From Sphingomonadales bacterium (GTDB taxonomy: Bacteria; Pseudomonadota; Alphaproteobacteria; Sphingomonadales; Sphingomonadaceae), in the NCBI GenBank assembly GCA_018067055.1, contig JAGPVK010000169.1, forward strand, positions 1 to 7,296: 7,296 nt of DNA. Direction: 5' to 3'. The position numbers and the translations under genes were made by a program. The notes beneath the pieces were generated by a model. That model saw only the letters and a program-made list of their open reading frames with translations, was not told the DNA's origin and made no database searches. Of this stretch, positions 1 through 6,409 are shown piece after piece (position 1 is the stretch's first letter; the number at the start of each line of letters is the position of its first letter).

Positions 1-625
1 GCTTCCAGTTGAAATTGCCTTCGATCGTCATCCAGTGGGTGCGGACCATCTTGTCCATCGCATAGGTTTCGATCTGCTCGGCAATCGGACCGAGAAACTC
101 GCGCAACGGCGCTGCCGTCTCGTCCATGTTGATCCAGATAAAACCGGCCCAGATGGTGCATTGGACCGGGACGAGGTTGAGCTTGCCGCAGGGTGAACCC
201 TGGATGAAATCCGCTTCGTCAGGCACCGCCTTCAGCCGGCCGCTGAACTCGTAGGCCCAGCCATGATAGGGGCAGGTCAGTCTTTTGCCGGTCGCATTGC
301 CCTGTTCGCCGGTGACCAGCGGCATGCCACGATGCTGGCAGACATTGTAGAAGGCGCGGGTCTCGCCATCCTCGCCGCGAATACAGACGATCGTCTCTGG
401 TCCGAAGTCGGCGGTGATCCAGTCTCCTGGCTTGTCCAGCTGAGCGGCGACACCGGCGATCTGCCAGGTCTTGGTCCAGATCTTGTCCCACTCCTTGTCG
501 GCCCATTCCTTGGAAAAATAGCGGTCCGGCGTGATCGGCGTATTGCGGAATTCCGGGTCGCGCAATTTATCGGTCTTGGCCTTGAGCGTCGCGTCGGACC
601 GGTCTTCGCTGATGACATTGGACAT
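1..625 (-). CDS. Rieske [2Fe-2S] ring-hydroxylating oxygenase, alpha subunit, N-terminal part (C-terminus beyond the left edge)
   Basis: I translated 208 residues without a stop from an ATG at 625; the gene runs off the left edge. Residues 80-135 carry a Rieske centre: Cys96-x-His98 and Cys118-x2-His121, followed by GWAY, the usual context in ring-hydroxylating oxygenase alpha subunits. These ligands bind the [2Fe-2S] cluster that passes electrons to a mononuclear iron, which activates O2 for hydroxylation of a ring. The last residues seen (EGNFNWK, 202-208) match the stretch just before the iron-binding half, so the catalytic 2-His-1-carboxylate site lies outside the window. His98 and Cys118 are separated by 19 residues, against 15-17 in the usual family pattern. 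The start is supported by AGGAGA seven bases upstream; a nearby ATG at 618 is in another frame and lacks the Rieske motif. It lies 52 bp after the NTF2-fold gene, probably in the same transcript. No ferredoxin or reductase partner is visible. The family is clear; the substrate is unknown. Confidence 0.93.
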   Translation of the reverse strand, partial: MSNVISEDRSDATLKAKTDKLRDPEFRNTPITPDRYFSKEWADKEWDKIWTKTWQIAGVAAQLDKPGDWITADFGPETIVCIRGEDGETRAFYNVCQHRGMPLVTGEQGNATGKRLTCPYHGWAYEFSGRLKAVPDEADFIQGSPCGKLNLVPVQCTIWAGFIWINMDETAAPLREFLGPIAEQIETYAMDKMVRTHWMTIEGNFNWK

Positions 626-632
626 TGGACTA

Positions 633-638
633 TCTCCT
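633..638 (-). promoter_or_regulatory. Ribosome binding site of the Rieske gene
   Basis: AGGAGA on the minus strand, seven bases before the ATG at 625. Two overlapping ATGs in different frames (625 and 618) compete here; the spacing favours 625, and only that frame encodes the Rieske motif. Confidence 0.7.
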
Positions 639-658
639 GAGAATATTCGGTTTTGAAC

Positions 659-672
659 TCATGTTATCATGA
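659..672. repeat. Small inverted repeat between the NTF2-fold and Rieske genes
   Basis: TCATG-TTAT-CATGA is a perfect 5-bp inverted repeat with a 4-base spacer, beginning six bases after the stop codon of the NTF2-fold gene. It could form a small hairpin in the intercistronic RNA. It is AT-rich, short and without a following T-run, so it is not a convincing terminator, and chance occurrence is possible. Confidence 0.3.
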
Positions 673-677
673 AAGGG

Positions 678-1229
678 TCAGCTGGCGAAATGCCGGTAGG
701 ACGGATCCGCTTCCCCGCGGACACCGAAACTATAGTCCGGCATATTGGCGCGATCCCAGATATCGGTCGACGGACTGACGCTGCTCCAGTCATAAACGGC
801 GCCGCGATGGGCCATGCGCCACTCGCCATCGCGCCGCTCGAACCGGTCGAGATAACGCCCGGCGGCGATCATGAAATTGTCGCTGCCGTCTTCGGCCGGA
901 ATCGCGTGATGGGCGATGAAATAGCTTTCGCCATAAGCGGTGTCGCCATCGAGTTTGATCAGGATATTGCCGACCATATGCTGGGTGCGGTGCATGCCCG
1001 ACAGGACTTCCATCACCCAGGGAACGAAATCTTTGGCGCTGCCCTTGTAGCTGCCGTGATCATCTGTGGCATCGGGGTGGAACAATTGGTTGACCAGCGC
1101 TCCGTCGCAGCGGTCAATCGCCCGTGCCATGCGATGCACCAGCTCGATGCAGTCCTGTTTGTCGAGCATGTCGGAGATGCGCTGCTCCCGCGTTGGCGAA
1201 TCGACAGTTCGGGTTTCAGTTGTGATCAT
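678..1229 (-). CDS. SnoaL/LinA-like NTF2-fold protein (possible small subunit of the adjacent Rieske oxygenase, or a dehydratase/isomerase)
   Basis: A 183-residue soluble protein with the pattern of SnoaL-like (SnoaL_4 type) members of the NTF2 superfamily: an N-terminal helical part (about 23-52, including ARAIDR and FHPDA), then a curved sheet ending in YLDRFERRDGEWRMAHR (about 135-155). Asp39 and His84 fall where the catalytic Asp25/His73 pair of the dehydrochlorinase LinA lies, a pair also found in scytalone-dehydratase-like enzymes. Ring-hydroxylating oxygenase beta subunits share this fold and commonly sit beside the alpha gene, as here, so it may be structural. However, it resembles SnoaL/LinA proteins more than classic beta subunits, and the retained pair allows a separate dehydratase, isomerase or lyase role. 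The start at 1229 is chosen because GGAGAG lies six bases upstream; an in-frame ATG further upstream is buried in a hairpin stem. Fold confident, function open. Confidence 0.85.
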   Translation of the reverse strand: MITTETRTVDSPTREQRISDMLDKQDCIELVHRMARAIDRCDGALVNQLFHPDATDDHGSYKGSAKDFVPWVMEVLSGMHRTQHMVGNILIKLDGDTAYGESYFIAHHAIPAEDGSDNFMIAAGRYLDRFERRDGEWRMAHRGAVYDWSSVSPSTDIWDRANMPDYSFGVRGEADPSYRHFAS

Positions 1230-1235
1230 GTTTCG

Positions 1236-1241
1236 CTCTCC
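1236..1241 (-). promoter_or_regulatory. Ribosome binding site fixing the start of the NTF2-fold gene
   Basis: GGAGAG on the minus strand, six bases before ATG 1229. It selects this start over a longer in-frame reading that begins 13 codons upstream and would place its start inside the preceding hairpin. Confidence 0.65.
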
Positions 1242-1248
1242 GTGAAAT

Positions 1249-1278
1249 GGCATGGCGATCCAGAGCAACCGCCATGCC
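1249..1278 (-). other. Perfect intercistronic hairpin between the TonB receptor and NTF2-fold genes
   Basis: Minus-strand arms GGCATGGCG and CGCCATGCC pair perfectly over 9 bp around a 12-base loop (1258-1269); a few weak G-U or A-U pairs could extend the stem inward. It begins 14 bases after the receptor stop codon and ends seven bases before the ribosome site of the next gene. The bases after it (ATTTCACGG) are not a T-run, so an intrinsic terminator is unlikely. An mRNA processing or 3'-end protection element that lets receptor and enzyme be made at different levels is a reasonable inference; a protein-binding site is the alternative. Confidence 0.55.
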
Positions 1279-1292
1279 TGTTATCGCGCCGC

Positions 1293-3857
1293 TTAGAAGC
1301 GCACGGTCCCCTGCAGGCTCACCGTCCGCGGGAAGGTGCCATAGCCGATATTGTCGCCAGGTACCGCGGCCGCGGTTCCGGTTCCCGAGCCCGTAGAAGG
1401 CGCCGTACCACCACCGGTGAAGTAGAATTTATTGGTGAGGTTCTTGCCGATCAGGGCGAGTTGCCAGCGGTCGTCAGCGGAGCCGATCCGGATGCCTGCA
1501 TCCAGAACCGCATAGGAGCTTTGCGTGGTGCCGGGATCGCCGAAACTCGAAGCAATATAGGAGCCGCTGTATCGCATATCGATATTGGTACCGAGCTTCA
1601 GGGTCGAAGACAGCTCTGTTTCGTAAGCGATGCCGGCCGTTCCGGTCCATTTCGGTGCGACTGCAGTGGCAACGCCGCTGAGATCCTGCGATGGCACACC
1701 GCCGATGTTCAGCGAGCATCCCGCAGCGATCGACTGGCCACCATAGCAAGGGGCGATGAAATCTTCATAGCGCGCCTTGTTATAGTTCAGATTGCCGCGC
1801 AACCGCAGGCCGGGGATCGAATAAGGGGCATATTCCAGCTCCAGCTCGACACCCTCGCTGCGCGCGCTGCCTGCATTATAGGTGATATAGGCAAAGATCG
1901 CGCTATTGAAAAAGTCGACCTGAAGATCGGTATATTTATAATTATAATAGGTCAGATTGGCCTGCAGCTGGTTGTCGACCAGAGTGGACTTGATGCCGAT
2001 CTCATAGCCCTTGCCCTTTTCGGGGTTGAAGGTGAGATCACCTTCCGGATCGGGCGACAGGGCAGAGTTGATCGCACTGTTCGAGAAACCGCCCGATTTA
2101 TAGGCAACCCGGTATGCACCATAGAGCATGACATCATCGGTCGGCCGCCAGCGCAGGGTGAAATCGGGTGACCAGTCGTTGAAGGTCTGGTCACCAAAGA
2201 TTGTACCGTTGACCGCAGCGCTCGTCGGCAGGAACAGCCCTTGCAGCCCCGCATTGACATAGGGCTGGGTGAAGTTGCTGTCCTTGGTTTCATGGATATA
2301 GCGGACACCACCGGTTGCTTCCAGCGTCGGGGCGATTTGCCACATCAACTGTCCATAGCCGGAAAGTGTTTCTCCATCCGTGCGTGATTGCTTGGAATAA
2401 GCGACATAGCGATTAGCCGGAGCGGCGGACGAATCTTCCAGATTCGCGAACATCACCGCCTGGAAGAAATCCCGCCGGGTTTTCTGGTAGAGGCCGCCGA
2501 CCATCAGATTCACCGGTGCATCAAAGTCCGTGAGGACACGCAATTCCTGGCTGAACGCATGATAGCTGGCATTTTCCGTCGCCCAGACACCCGCGCTCAG
2601 AAAGTCGCAGTCGCAGGCAAATTTATTGTTGTTCCAGTTATAATTGGTGATCGAGCTGATCGTCACATCATCGAGCGCATAGTCGAGCGAACCGGTCGCC
2701 GCCCAGGATTTATATGTGTTGTACAGGCCGCCATCGTCGCGGGCGAAAGGATAATCCTTTGCGATATCCAGCGGAAAGTCGTTCTGATGGGTGACAAAAT
2801 TTCCGGTGCATGGATAATTGGGTGCGTTGGTGGTCTGACCCGTGGTGGGGCAGTTGATGGCGGCATAGTTCCAGCCATTGCCGACCGTCCGGTTGTAACT
2901 GCCGGAAACCTTGAGCCTGGCGGTGAGGCGATCATCCGGCTCGTATTTCAGAGTGATGCGACCGATCAGCTCGCGTTCCTGCGGCTGGTCCGTTGCCGCC
3001 GGTGCAGCGCTATGCGGGTTGGTATTGCCGGTGGCTACATCCAGCGTCGGATAGCTGATCGTCTGCTGCTGGTTGGTGTAATAGCCACCCCACATGCGCG
3101 AGCCGCGAACCGCAACCCGCACGCCCAGAGTGTCGGTCAGCGGTTGCGAAACAATCGCTTCGGCATATGCCCGTTCTGCGGCAAATTCATAACCGACCCG
3201 GCCGATATATTCCGGGTCCAGCCCGGGGTCGGCGGTGGTCAGCGAAATCACGCCGGCAGTCGCATTCTTGCCAAAGAACAGCGACTGTGGTCCCTTGAGC
3301 ACCTCGACCCGCGCAAGGTCGAAAAACCCTTCGTTGATGATCCGGCCCTGGCCGTAATAGACGCTATCGACGACGATCGCGACCGACTGCTCGATACCGA
3401 TCGAGGTGGCCGATGAACCGATCCCGCGCAGGGTCAGTTGCGCGCCGGCGCCATTGGAGGCACGGGCGATGGTGAAGTTCGGCGTCGCCGCAGCGATCTT
3501 TTCCAGGCTTGTCAGATCACGTTGCTGGATTTCCTCGGCGGTGATGGCCTGGACAGATACGGGAATTGACTGAACGGATTCCTCGCGCCGCCGGGCGGTG
3601 ACGACGATTGTCTGAACGCCGCCGGCCTGCGCAGGGTCCCTGCTGGATGTTTCAGGCACTTGGGGGGTGTCGGTAGCGGATTGTGCGAGCACTGATGCGG
3701 TGAGAATATGGCTGGCCTGGCTCGCCGCGGAACCGATCTGTGGCTCCGGAGCCGGTGCTGCCGATGTCTGTCCGTAAGCTGCTGCCGGGGCTGCCATCAT
3801 GGCTGCCACGATCGATGTCCCGTAGATTAAATTCATACGCAATGCGGTCTTCGCCAT
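1293..3857 (-). CDS. TonB-dependent outer-membrane receptor
   Basis: An 854-residue receptor, a normal length for this family. Residues 1 to about 30 form a signal peptide (Lys/Arg start, Ala-rich hydrophobic core, cleavage near AAAYGQ). A low-complexity Ala/Pro/Ser/Gln linker of about 50 residues leads to a TonB box (QTIVVTAR, 82-89). The plug spans about 93-210, with typical motifs ending in RVEVLKGP (183-190) and FFGKNATAGVISL (194-206). The rest is a beta-barrel ending in an aromatic residue (TVRF, Phe854), as outer-membrane insertion requires. Six cysteines occur in barrel regions (336/350, 415/417, 704/714), spaced as if paired within loops. The protein would import a ligand across the outer membrane using TonB energy; next to oxygenase genes in sphingomonad-like clusters such receptors are usually inferred to take up the ring substrate, although siderophore import cannot be excluded. 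The start is supported by AGGAGGGA eight bases upstream. No N-terminal signalling domain is evident. Confidence 0.96.
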   Translation of the reverse strand: MAKTALRMNLIYGTSIVAAMMAAPAAAYGQTSAAPAPEPQIGSAASQASHILTASVLAQSATDTPQVPETSSRDPAQAGGVQTIVVTARRREESVQSIPVSVQAITAEEIQQRDLTSLEKIAAATPNFTIARASNGAGAQLTLRGIGSSATSIGIEQSVAIVVDSVYYGQGRIINEGFFDLARVEVLKGPQSLFFGKNATAGVISLTTADPGLDPEYIGRVGYEFAAERAYAEAIVSQPLTDTLGVRVAVRGSRMWGGYYTNQQQTISYPTLDVATGNTNPHSAAPAATDQPQERELIGRITLKYEPDDRLTARLKVSGSYNRTVGNGWNYAAINCPTTGQTTNAPNYPCTGNFVTHQNDFPLDIAKDYPFARDDGGLYNTYKSWAATGSLDYALDDVTISSITNYNWNNNKFACDCDFLSAGVWATENASYHAFSQELRVLTDFDAPVNLMVGGLYQKTRRDFFQAVMFANLEDSSAAPANRYVAYSKQSRTDGETLSGYGQLMWQIAPTLEATGGVRYIHETKDSNFTQPYVNAGLQGLFLPTSAAVNGTIFGDQTFNDWSPDFTLRWRPTDDVMLYGAYRVAYKSGGFSNSAINSALSPDPEGDLTFNPEKGKGYEIGIKSTLVDNQLQANLTYYNYKYTDLQVDFFNSAIFAYITYNAGSARSEGVELELEYAPYSIPGLRLRGNLNYNKARYEDFIAPCYGGQSIAAGCSLNIGGVPSQDLSGVATAVAPKWTGTAGIAYETELSSTLKLGTNIDMRYSGSYIASSFGDPGTTQSSYAVLDAGIRIGSADDRWQLALIGKNLTNKFYFTGGGTAPSTGSGTGTAAAVPGDNIGYGTFPRTVSLQGTVRF

Positions 3858-3865
3858 TCCGAATC

Positions 3866-3873
3866 TCCCTCCT
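3866..3873 (-). promoter_or_regulatory. Ribosome binding site of the TonB receptor gene
   Basis: AGGAGGGA on the minus strand, eight bases before ATG 3857. It supports this start over the in-frame Met8 codon, which would also shorten the basic N-terminus of the signal peptide. Confidence 0.75.
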
Positions 3874-3888
3874 GAATTTTTGTGACTT

Positions 3889-3906
3889 AAGGCGCTTTTG
3901 CGCTTT
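3889..3906. promoter_or_regulatory. Near-palindrome in the TonB receptor leader
   Basis: AAGGCGC-TTTT-GCGCTTT is an 18-bp near-perfect inverted repeat with one mismatch between 7-base arms. It lies 31 bases upstream of the receptor ATG and just before its ribosome site. It could be an operator for a dimeric regulator or a 5'-leader hairpin with an AAAA loop on the transcript. Because GCGC is itself self-complementary, part of the symmetry is cheap, so confidence is modest. Confidence 0.35.
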
Positions 3907-3938
3907 CCCGGACGTTACGGAATCGAGGAATTATTTTC

Positions 3939-3977
3939 GCCTAACAAAATCAGCCTAGCATAATTGGCTATCAAAAT
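3939..3977 (-). promoter_or_regulatory. Imperfect direct repeat in the AT-rich tract upstream of the TonB receptor
   Basis: On the minus strand, ATTTTGATAGCC (3977-3966) and ATTTTGTTAGGC (3950-3939) agree at 10 of 12 positions and start 27 bp apart, about two and a half helical turns. The stretch between also contains alternating AGCC/GGCT elements (3952, 3966, 3982) that give overlapping inverted symmetry. The location, about 80-120 bp before the receptor start, is right for a promoter or operator. No known regulator consensus is recognised. Confidence 0.3.
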
Positions 3978-4055
3978 AATGAGCCAGTAGTCCGCCAACA
4001 GGCTGTCGAGAATAGGTGTTACAGCGGCCTTCCATTGGAGGTTCTTCTCCATCGC

Positions 4056-4084
4056 ATCCAGAAAAACTGTTGTGAAATCTGGAT
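4056..4084. repeat. 7-bp inverted repeat in the non-coding gap
   Basis: ATCCAGA and TCTGGAT form perfect arms around a 15-base spacer. There is no T-run after either arm, so it is not a clear terminator. It could be an operator half-site pair or a weak RNA hairpin, but a 7-bp repeat with a long spacer may also be chance. Confidence 0.25.
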
Positions 4085-4383
4085 TTACAACCATCGGGCG
4101 GCGTCCCGGCGAGGGCAGTAGCGGCGCCGATGATCGACCGCGTCGATACAGCAGCCGGCTCCAAGCTTGAACGGCCCTCCAAATCCCGATCAGAAAATGA
4201 GGTTGCGGCGAAGGTTGCCGCTCGGGAAAAAATGCGAATCACCATAGCAACAGGATTTGATGACAGCCTGCCATCCAAAGTTGGGGCGGAGGTTGTTTTG
4301 CCGATCAACCAGTCATCATTGCACCGGTATCGAACTTCACCACCTCGTGGACGAATGGGAGCAGACAGGATTAGAGATCGGGA

Positions 4384-5346
4384 CTAGGCAGTACCGCGCC
4401 ATGAAATCGGCACATCTTTTCCCGACAGGTCGATGATCAGCCGCAACATCTGTTTGGTATCGGCAATTTCTCCGGCGGTAAGATGATCGGCAAGCCTGTC
4501 TTCAAAAGCTTTGCCATAGGCCAAGGTCTCGACGAACTGCTCGCGCCCTTTTGCTGACAATATGAAGCCGGACTCGGTTTCGATGATAAGATCCTGTTCG
4601 ACCATCCGTTGCACGACATCGGCAGAAGGGGCGTGGCCGGTATGGGCCAGTCGCCTTTCCACCTCGATTGCCGCCAGCGGCGCTTCCATGCTGAGCAGGG
4701 CCATGGTTAGATATTCGGTCATGCTCGAGCCCCGGGCCTGCAGCATGTCGCGGATTGGCTTCGACGTCTGATAATGAGCCCGGGTGATCAGATAGAAGAG
4801 AAATCCGTCGCTGAAACTTCCCGCTTCCACATTCACCGTTTCGACGTCCGCTCGACCAGGTCGCTGTCGTCGTTCGGCATAACTGCCGCCGTGGAACAGC
4901 AGAGGTGACTCGTTTCGTGCTTCGAAATCCATCACCTCTCCGACGATGATTACATGATCGCCACCTTCATAAATATTGCGCGTCAGGCACTGAAAGAGCG
5001 CGGCATGTTCGCCAAGCACTGGCGATCCGTGCGGGCCGTCGCGCCAGTCAAGATCGCCAAATTTGTCCTGACCCGAACGGGCGAAGCGGTTCGACAGATC
5101 TTCCTGCGATGCTGCCAGCACATGGACCGCGAAATGGCCGCTGCTGGAAAAGGCCTCAAATGAATGGCTTTTTTTCGCGAGCGACCACAGAACCAGAGGC
5201 GGATCGAGGCTGACCGAATTGAAGCTGCTGGCGGTTACCCCGATCGGCTGGCCCGCTGCGTCTTTCGTCGTCGCGATCGTCACACCTGTCGCAAAGCTGC
5301 TCAAAGCATTGCGGAAGTCGCGTTGTCGTTCCTCTGCCGCTGCCAT
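4384..5346 (-). CDS. Two-domain flavin reductase with C-terminal MarR-like domain (reductase component of a two-component monooxygenase)
   Basis: A 320-residue protein. Residues about 8-160 form a flavin-reductase domain: FRNALSSFATGVTIATT (11-27), GVTASSFNSVSLDPPLVLWS (36-55) and GGDHVIIVGEV (128-138), the family's flavin- and NADH-binding signatures. It would reduce FMN or FAD with NAD(P)H and pass it to a separate oxygenase. Residues about 178-310 resemble a MarR winged-helix unit: a long first helix (181-203), a helix-turn-helix-like stretch (224-252), a wing ending in GFILSAKGREQF (260-271) and closing dimer helices. This architecture and length match the C1 reductase of Acinetobacter p-hydroxyphenylacetate hydroxylase, where the MarR-like domain binds the phenolic substrate and relieves autoinhibition. 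By analogy this reductase may be switched on by its pathway substrate. Stand-alone family members are roughly half this size. Its ATG shares one base with the aldolase stop (TGATG) and has no strong ribosome site, suggesting translational coupling. The partner oxygenase is not in the window; a role like HsaB in steroid A/B-ring cleavage is possible. Confidence 0.9.
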   Translation of the reverse strand: MAAAEERQRDFRNALSSFATGVTIATTKDAAGQPIGVTASSFNSVSLDPPLVLWSLAKKSHSFEAFSSSGHFAVHVLAASQEDLSNRFARSGQDKFGDLDWRDGPHGSPVLGEHAALFQCLTRNIYEGGDHVIIVGEVMDFEARNESPLLFHGGSYAERRQRPGRADVETVNVEAGSFSDGFLFYLITRAHYQTSKPIRDMLQARGSSMTEYLTMALLSMEAPLAAIEVERRLAHTGHAPSADVVQRMVEQDLIIETESGFILSAKGREQFVETLAYGKAFEDRLADHLTAGEIADTKQMLRLIIDLSGKDVPISWRGTA

Positions 5347-6395
5347 CAGACGCGCTGTTCGGCCTGCTGCTCGGCAAGCATATCGAGCGCGACGTCGACA
5401 ATCATGTCTTCCTGACCGCCAACCATCTTCCGCCGCCCGAGTTCGACGAGAATATCGCGCGTGTCGATTCCATAGGTTTCGCTGGCCTTTTCGGCATGGC
5501 GAAGGAAACTGGAATAGACCCCGGCATAGCCGAGCGCCAGCGTCTCTCTATCCACGCGTACCGGACGGTCCTGCAGCGGCCGGACGAGATCCTCCGCTGC
5601 ATCCATCAGCGCCATCACGTCGCAACCATGGTTCCAGCCCTTGCGTTGAGCAGCGGCGACGAAGACTTCCAGCGGAGCGTTGCCGGCACCGGCGCCCATC
5701 CCCGCCAGACTGGCGTCGATCCGGACCGCACCTTCCTGGGCCGCGACAATCGAATTGGCGACGCCGAGCGAGAGATTGTGATGGGCATGAATGCCGCGTT
5801 GCGTCTCGGGTTTCAGCACCTTGTCATAGGCGCGCAACCGGTCGCGCACCCCGTCCATGTCGAGCGCGCCGCCGCTGTCGGTGACATAGACGCACTCCGC
5901 GCCATAGCTTTCCATGAGCACAGCCTGCTCGGCCAGCGCTGGGGCGTCGATCATATGACTCATCATCAGAAAGCCCGAAACATCCATGCCGAGATCGCGC
6001 GCGATGCCGATATGCTGTTTCGAAACATCGGCTTCGGTGCAATGGGTCGCCACACGAACCGATCGCACGCCGATATCATAAGCGCGCTTCAATTCGTCTG
6101 CCGTGCCGACACCCGGCAAGATCAGCGTAGTCAGGACGCTGTTTTCCAGAACGTCTGCCACCGCCTCGAGCCACTCCCAGTCGGTGTGGGCGCCAAAACC
6201 ATAGTTGAAGCTCATACCGGAAAGGCCGTCACCATGGGCGACCTCGATCGCGTCCACGCCCGCCTTGTCGAGTGCGGCGGCGATAGCGCGTACCTGATCA
6301 ATGCCATACATGTGGCGAATCGCGTGCATGCCGTCGCGCAGCGTTACGTCCTGAATATAAAGCTTGTCCCCGCCGGAAACTTGAAACTTTGTCAT
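5346..6395 (-). CDS. 4-hydroxy-2-oxovalerate aldolase (DmpG/MhpE/HsaF family)
   Basis: A 349-residue class II, divalent-metal aldolase that cleaves 4-hydroxy-2-oxovalerate (or a longer 4-hydroxy-2-oxoacid) to pyruvate and acetaldehyde (or propanal), late in meta-cleavage pathways. The N-terminal barrel opens with [17 protein letters not shown] (12-28). Arg20, Asp21 and His24 match the Arg17, metal-ligand Asp18 and catalytic His21 of DmpG, and His203/His205 in GIHAHHN match metal ligands His200/His202. Tyr294 lines up with the active-site tyrosine near 291, so all key residues keep a constant offset of three. The C-terminal part (about 275-349) is the helical region that contacts the dehydrogenase partner. 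I chose ATG 6395 because AAAGGAGG lies four bases upstream; a GTG at 6413 would add six residues without a ribosome site. It sits between its channelling partner and the flavin reductase. In steroid degraders the same family acts on 4-hydroxy-2-oxohexanoate, and the sequence alone does not tell these apart. Confidence 0.96.
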   Translation of the reverse strand: MTKFQVSGGDKLYIQDVTLRDGMHAIRHMYGIDQVRAIAAALDKAGVDAIEVAHGDGLSGMSFNYGFGAHTDWEWLEAVADVLENSVLTTLILPGVGTADELKRAYDIGVRSVRVATHCTEADVSKQHIGIARDLGMDVSGFLMMSHMIDAPALAEQAVLMESYGAECVYVTDSGGALDMDGVRDRLRAYDKVLKPETQRGIHAHHNLSLGVANSIVAAQEGAVRIDASLAGMGAGAGNAPLEVFVAAAQRKGWNHGCDVMALMDAAEDLVRPLQDRPVRVDRETLALGYAGVYSSFLRHAEKASETYGIDTRDILVELGRRKMVGGQEDMIVDVALDMLAEQQAEQRV

Positions 6396-6399
6396 AGTG

Positions 6400-6407
6400 C
6401 CTCCTTT
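6400..6407 (-). promoter_or_regulatory. Ribosome binding site of the aldolase gene, next to the dehydrogenase stop
   Basis: AAAGGAGG on the minus strand, four bases before ATG 6395 and three bases after the dehydrogenase stop (6412-6410). It is an almost ideal anti-16S match at rather short spacing. It decides the aldolase start against GTG 6413, which overlaps the upstream stop as GTGA. Confidence 0.75.
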
Positions 6408-6409
6408 GC

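Larger units (their letters stand above)
3858..4383. other. 526-bp non-coding region between the two gene blocks
   Basis: This separates the flavin reductase stop from the TonB receptor start. The half nearest the receptor (about 3880-3990) is visibly AT-rich and contains the repeats listed separately, so it probably carries the receptor promoter; I could not place a convincing -35/-10 pair. The other half (about 3990-4383) has short open frames on both strands, but none shows a recognisable domain, good ribosome site or the strong third-position GC of the neighbouring genes. It could be a decayed gene, a long untranslated leader or simply spacer. No intrinsic terminator with stem and T-run is visible for the reductase operon. 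Confidence 0.6.

Noticed and set aside
277..618. Minus-strand frame starting at ATG 618
   Set aside because: Out of frame with the Rieske motif; the frame from ATG 625 runs to the window edge and carries all four cluster ligands.
1249..1278. Intrinsic terminator between the receptor and NTF2-fold genes
   Set aside because: The stem is good but neither strand has a T-run after it, and the downstream gene needs a transcript.
669..2171. 500-codon open frame on the plus strand
   Set aside because: It is antisense to the NTF2-fold gene and the C-terminal half of the TonB receptor, both of which have clear family signatures. Its translation shows no recognisable domain; long antisense frames are common in GC-rich DNA.
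2388..3416. 342-codon open frame on the plus strand
   Set aside because: Antisense to the plug and barrel of the TonB receptor, with no domain or ribosome site seen.
3955..4308. 117-codon minus-strand frame in the non-coding gap
   Set aside because: Starts with TTG without a ribosome site, shows no domain I recognise and overlaps the putative control region. Kept only as a possible remnant.
4340..4350. Terminator hairpin after the flavin reductase (CCAC-CTC-GTGG)
   Set aside because: Only a 4-bp stem with no T-run; too weak to call.
4130..4387. 85-codon plus-strand frame in the non-coding gap
   Set aside because: No ribosome site, no domain, third-position GC near half rather than high as in the neighbours, and it converges into the reductase stop.
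5219..5884. 221-codon open frame on the plus strand
   Set aside because: Crosses two real minus-strand genes and encodes an Arg/Pro-rich sequence typical of a shadow frame.
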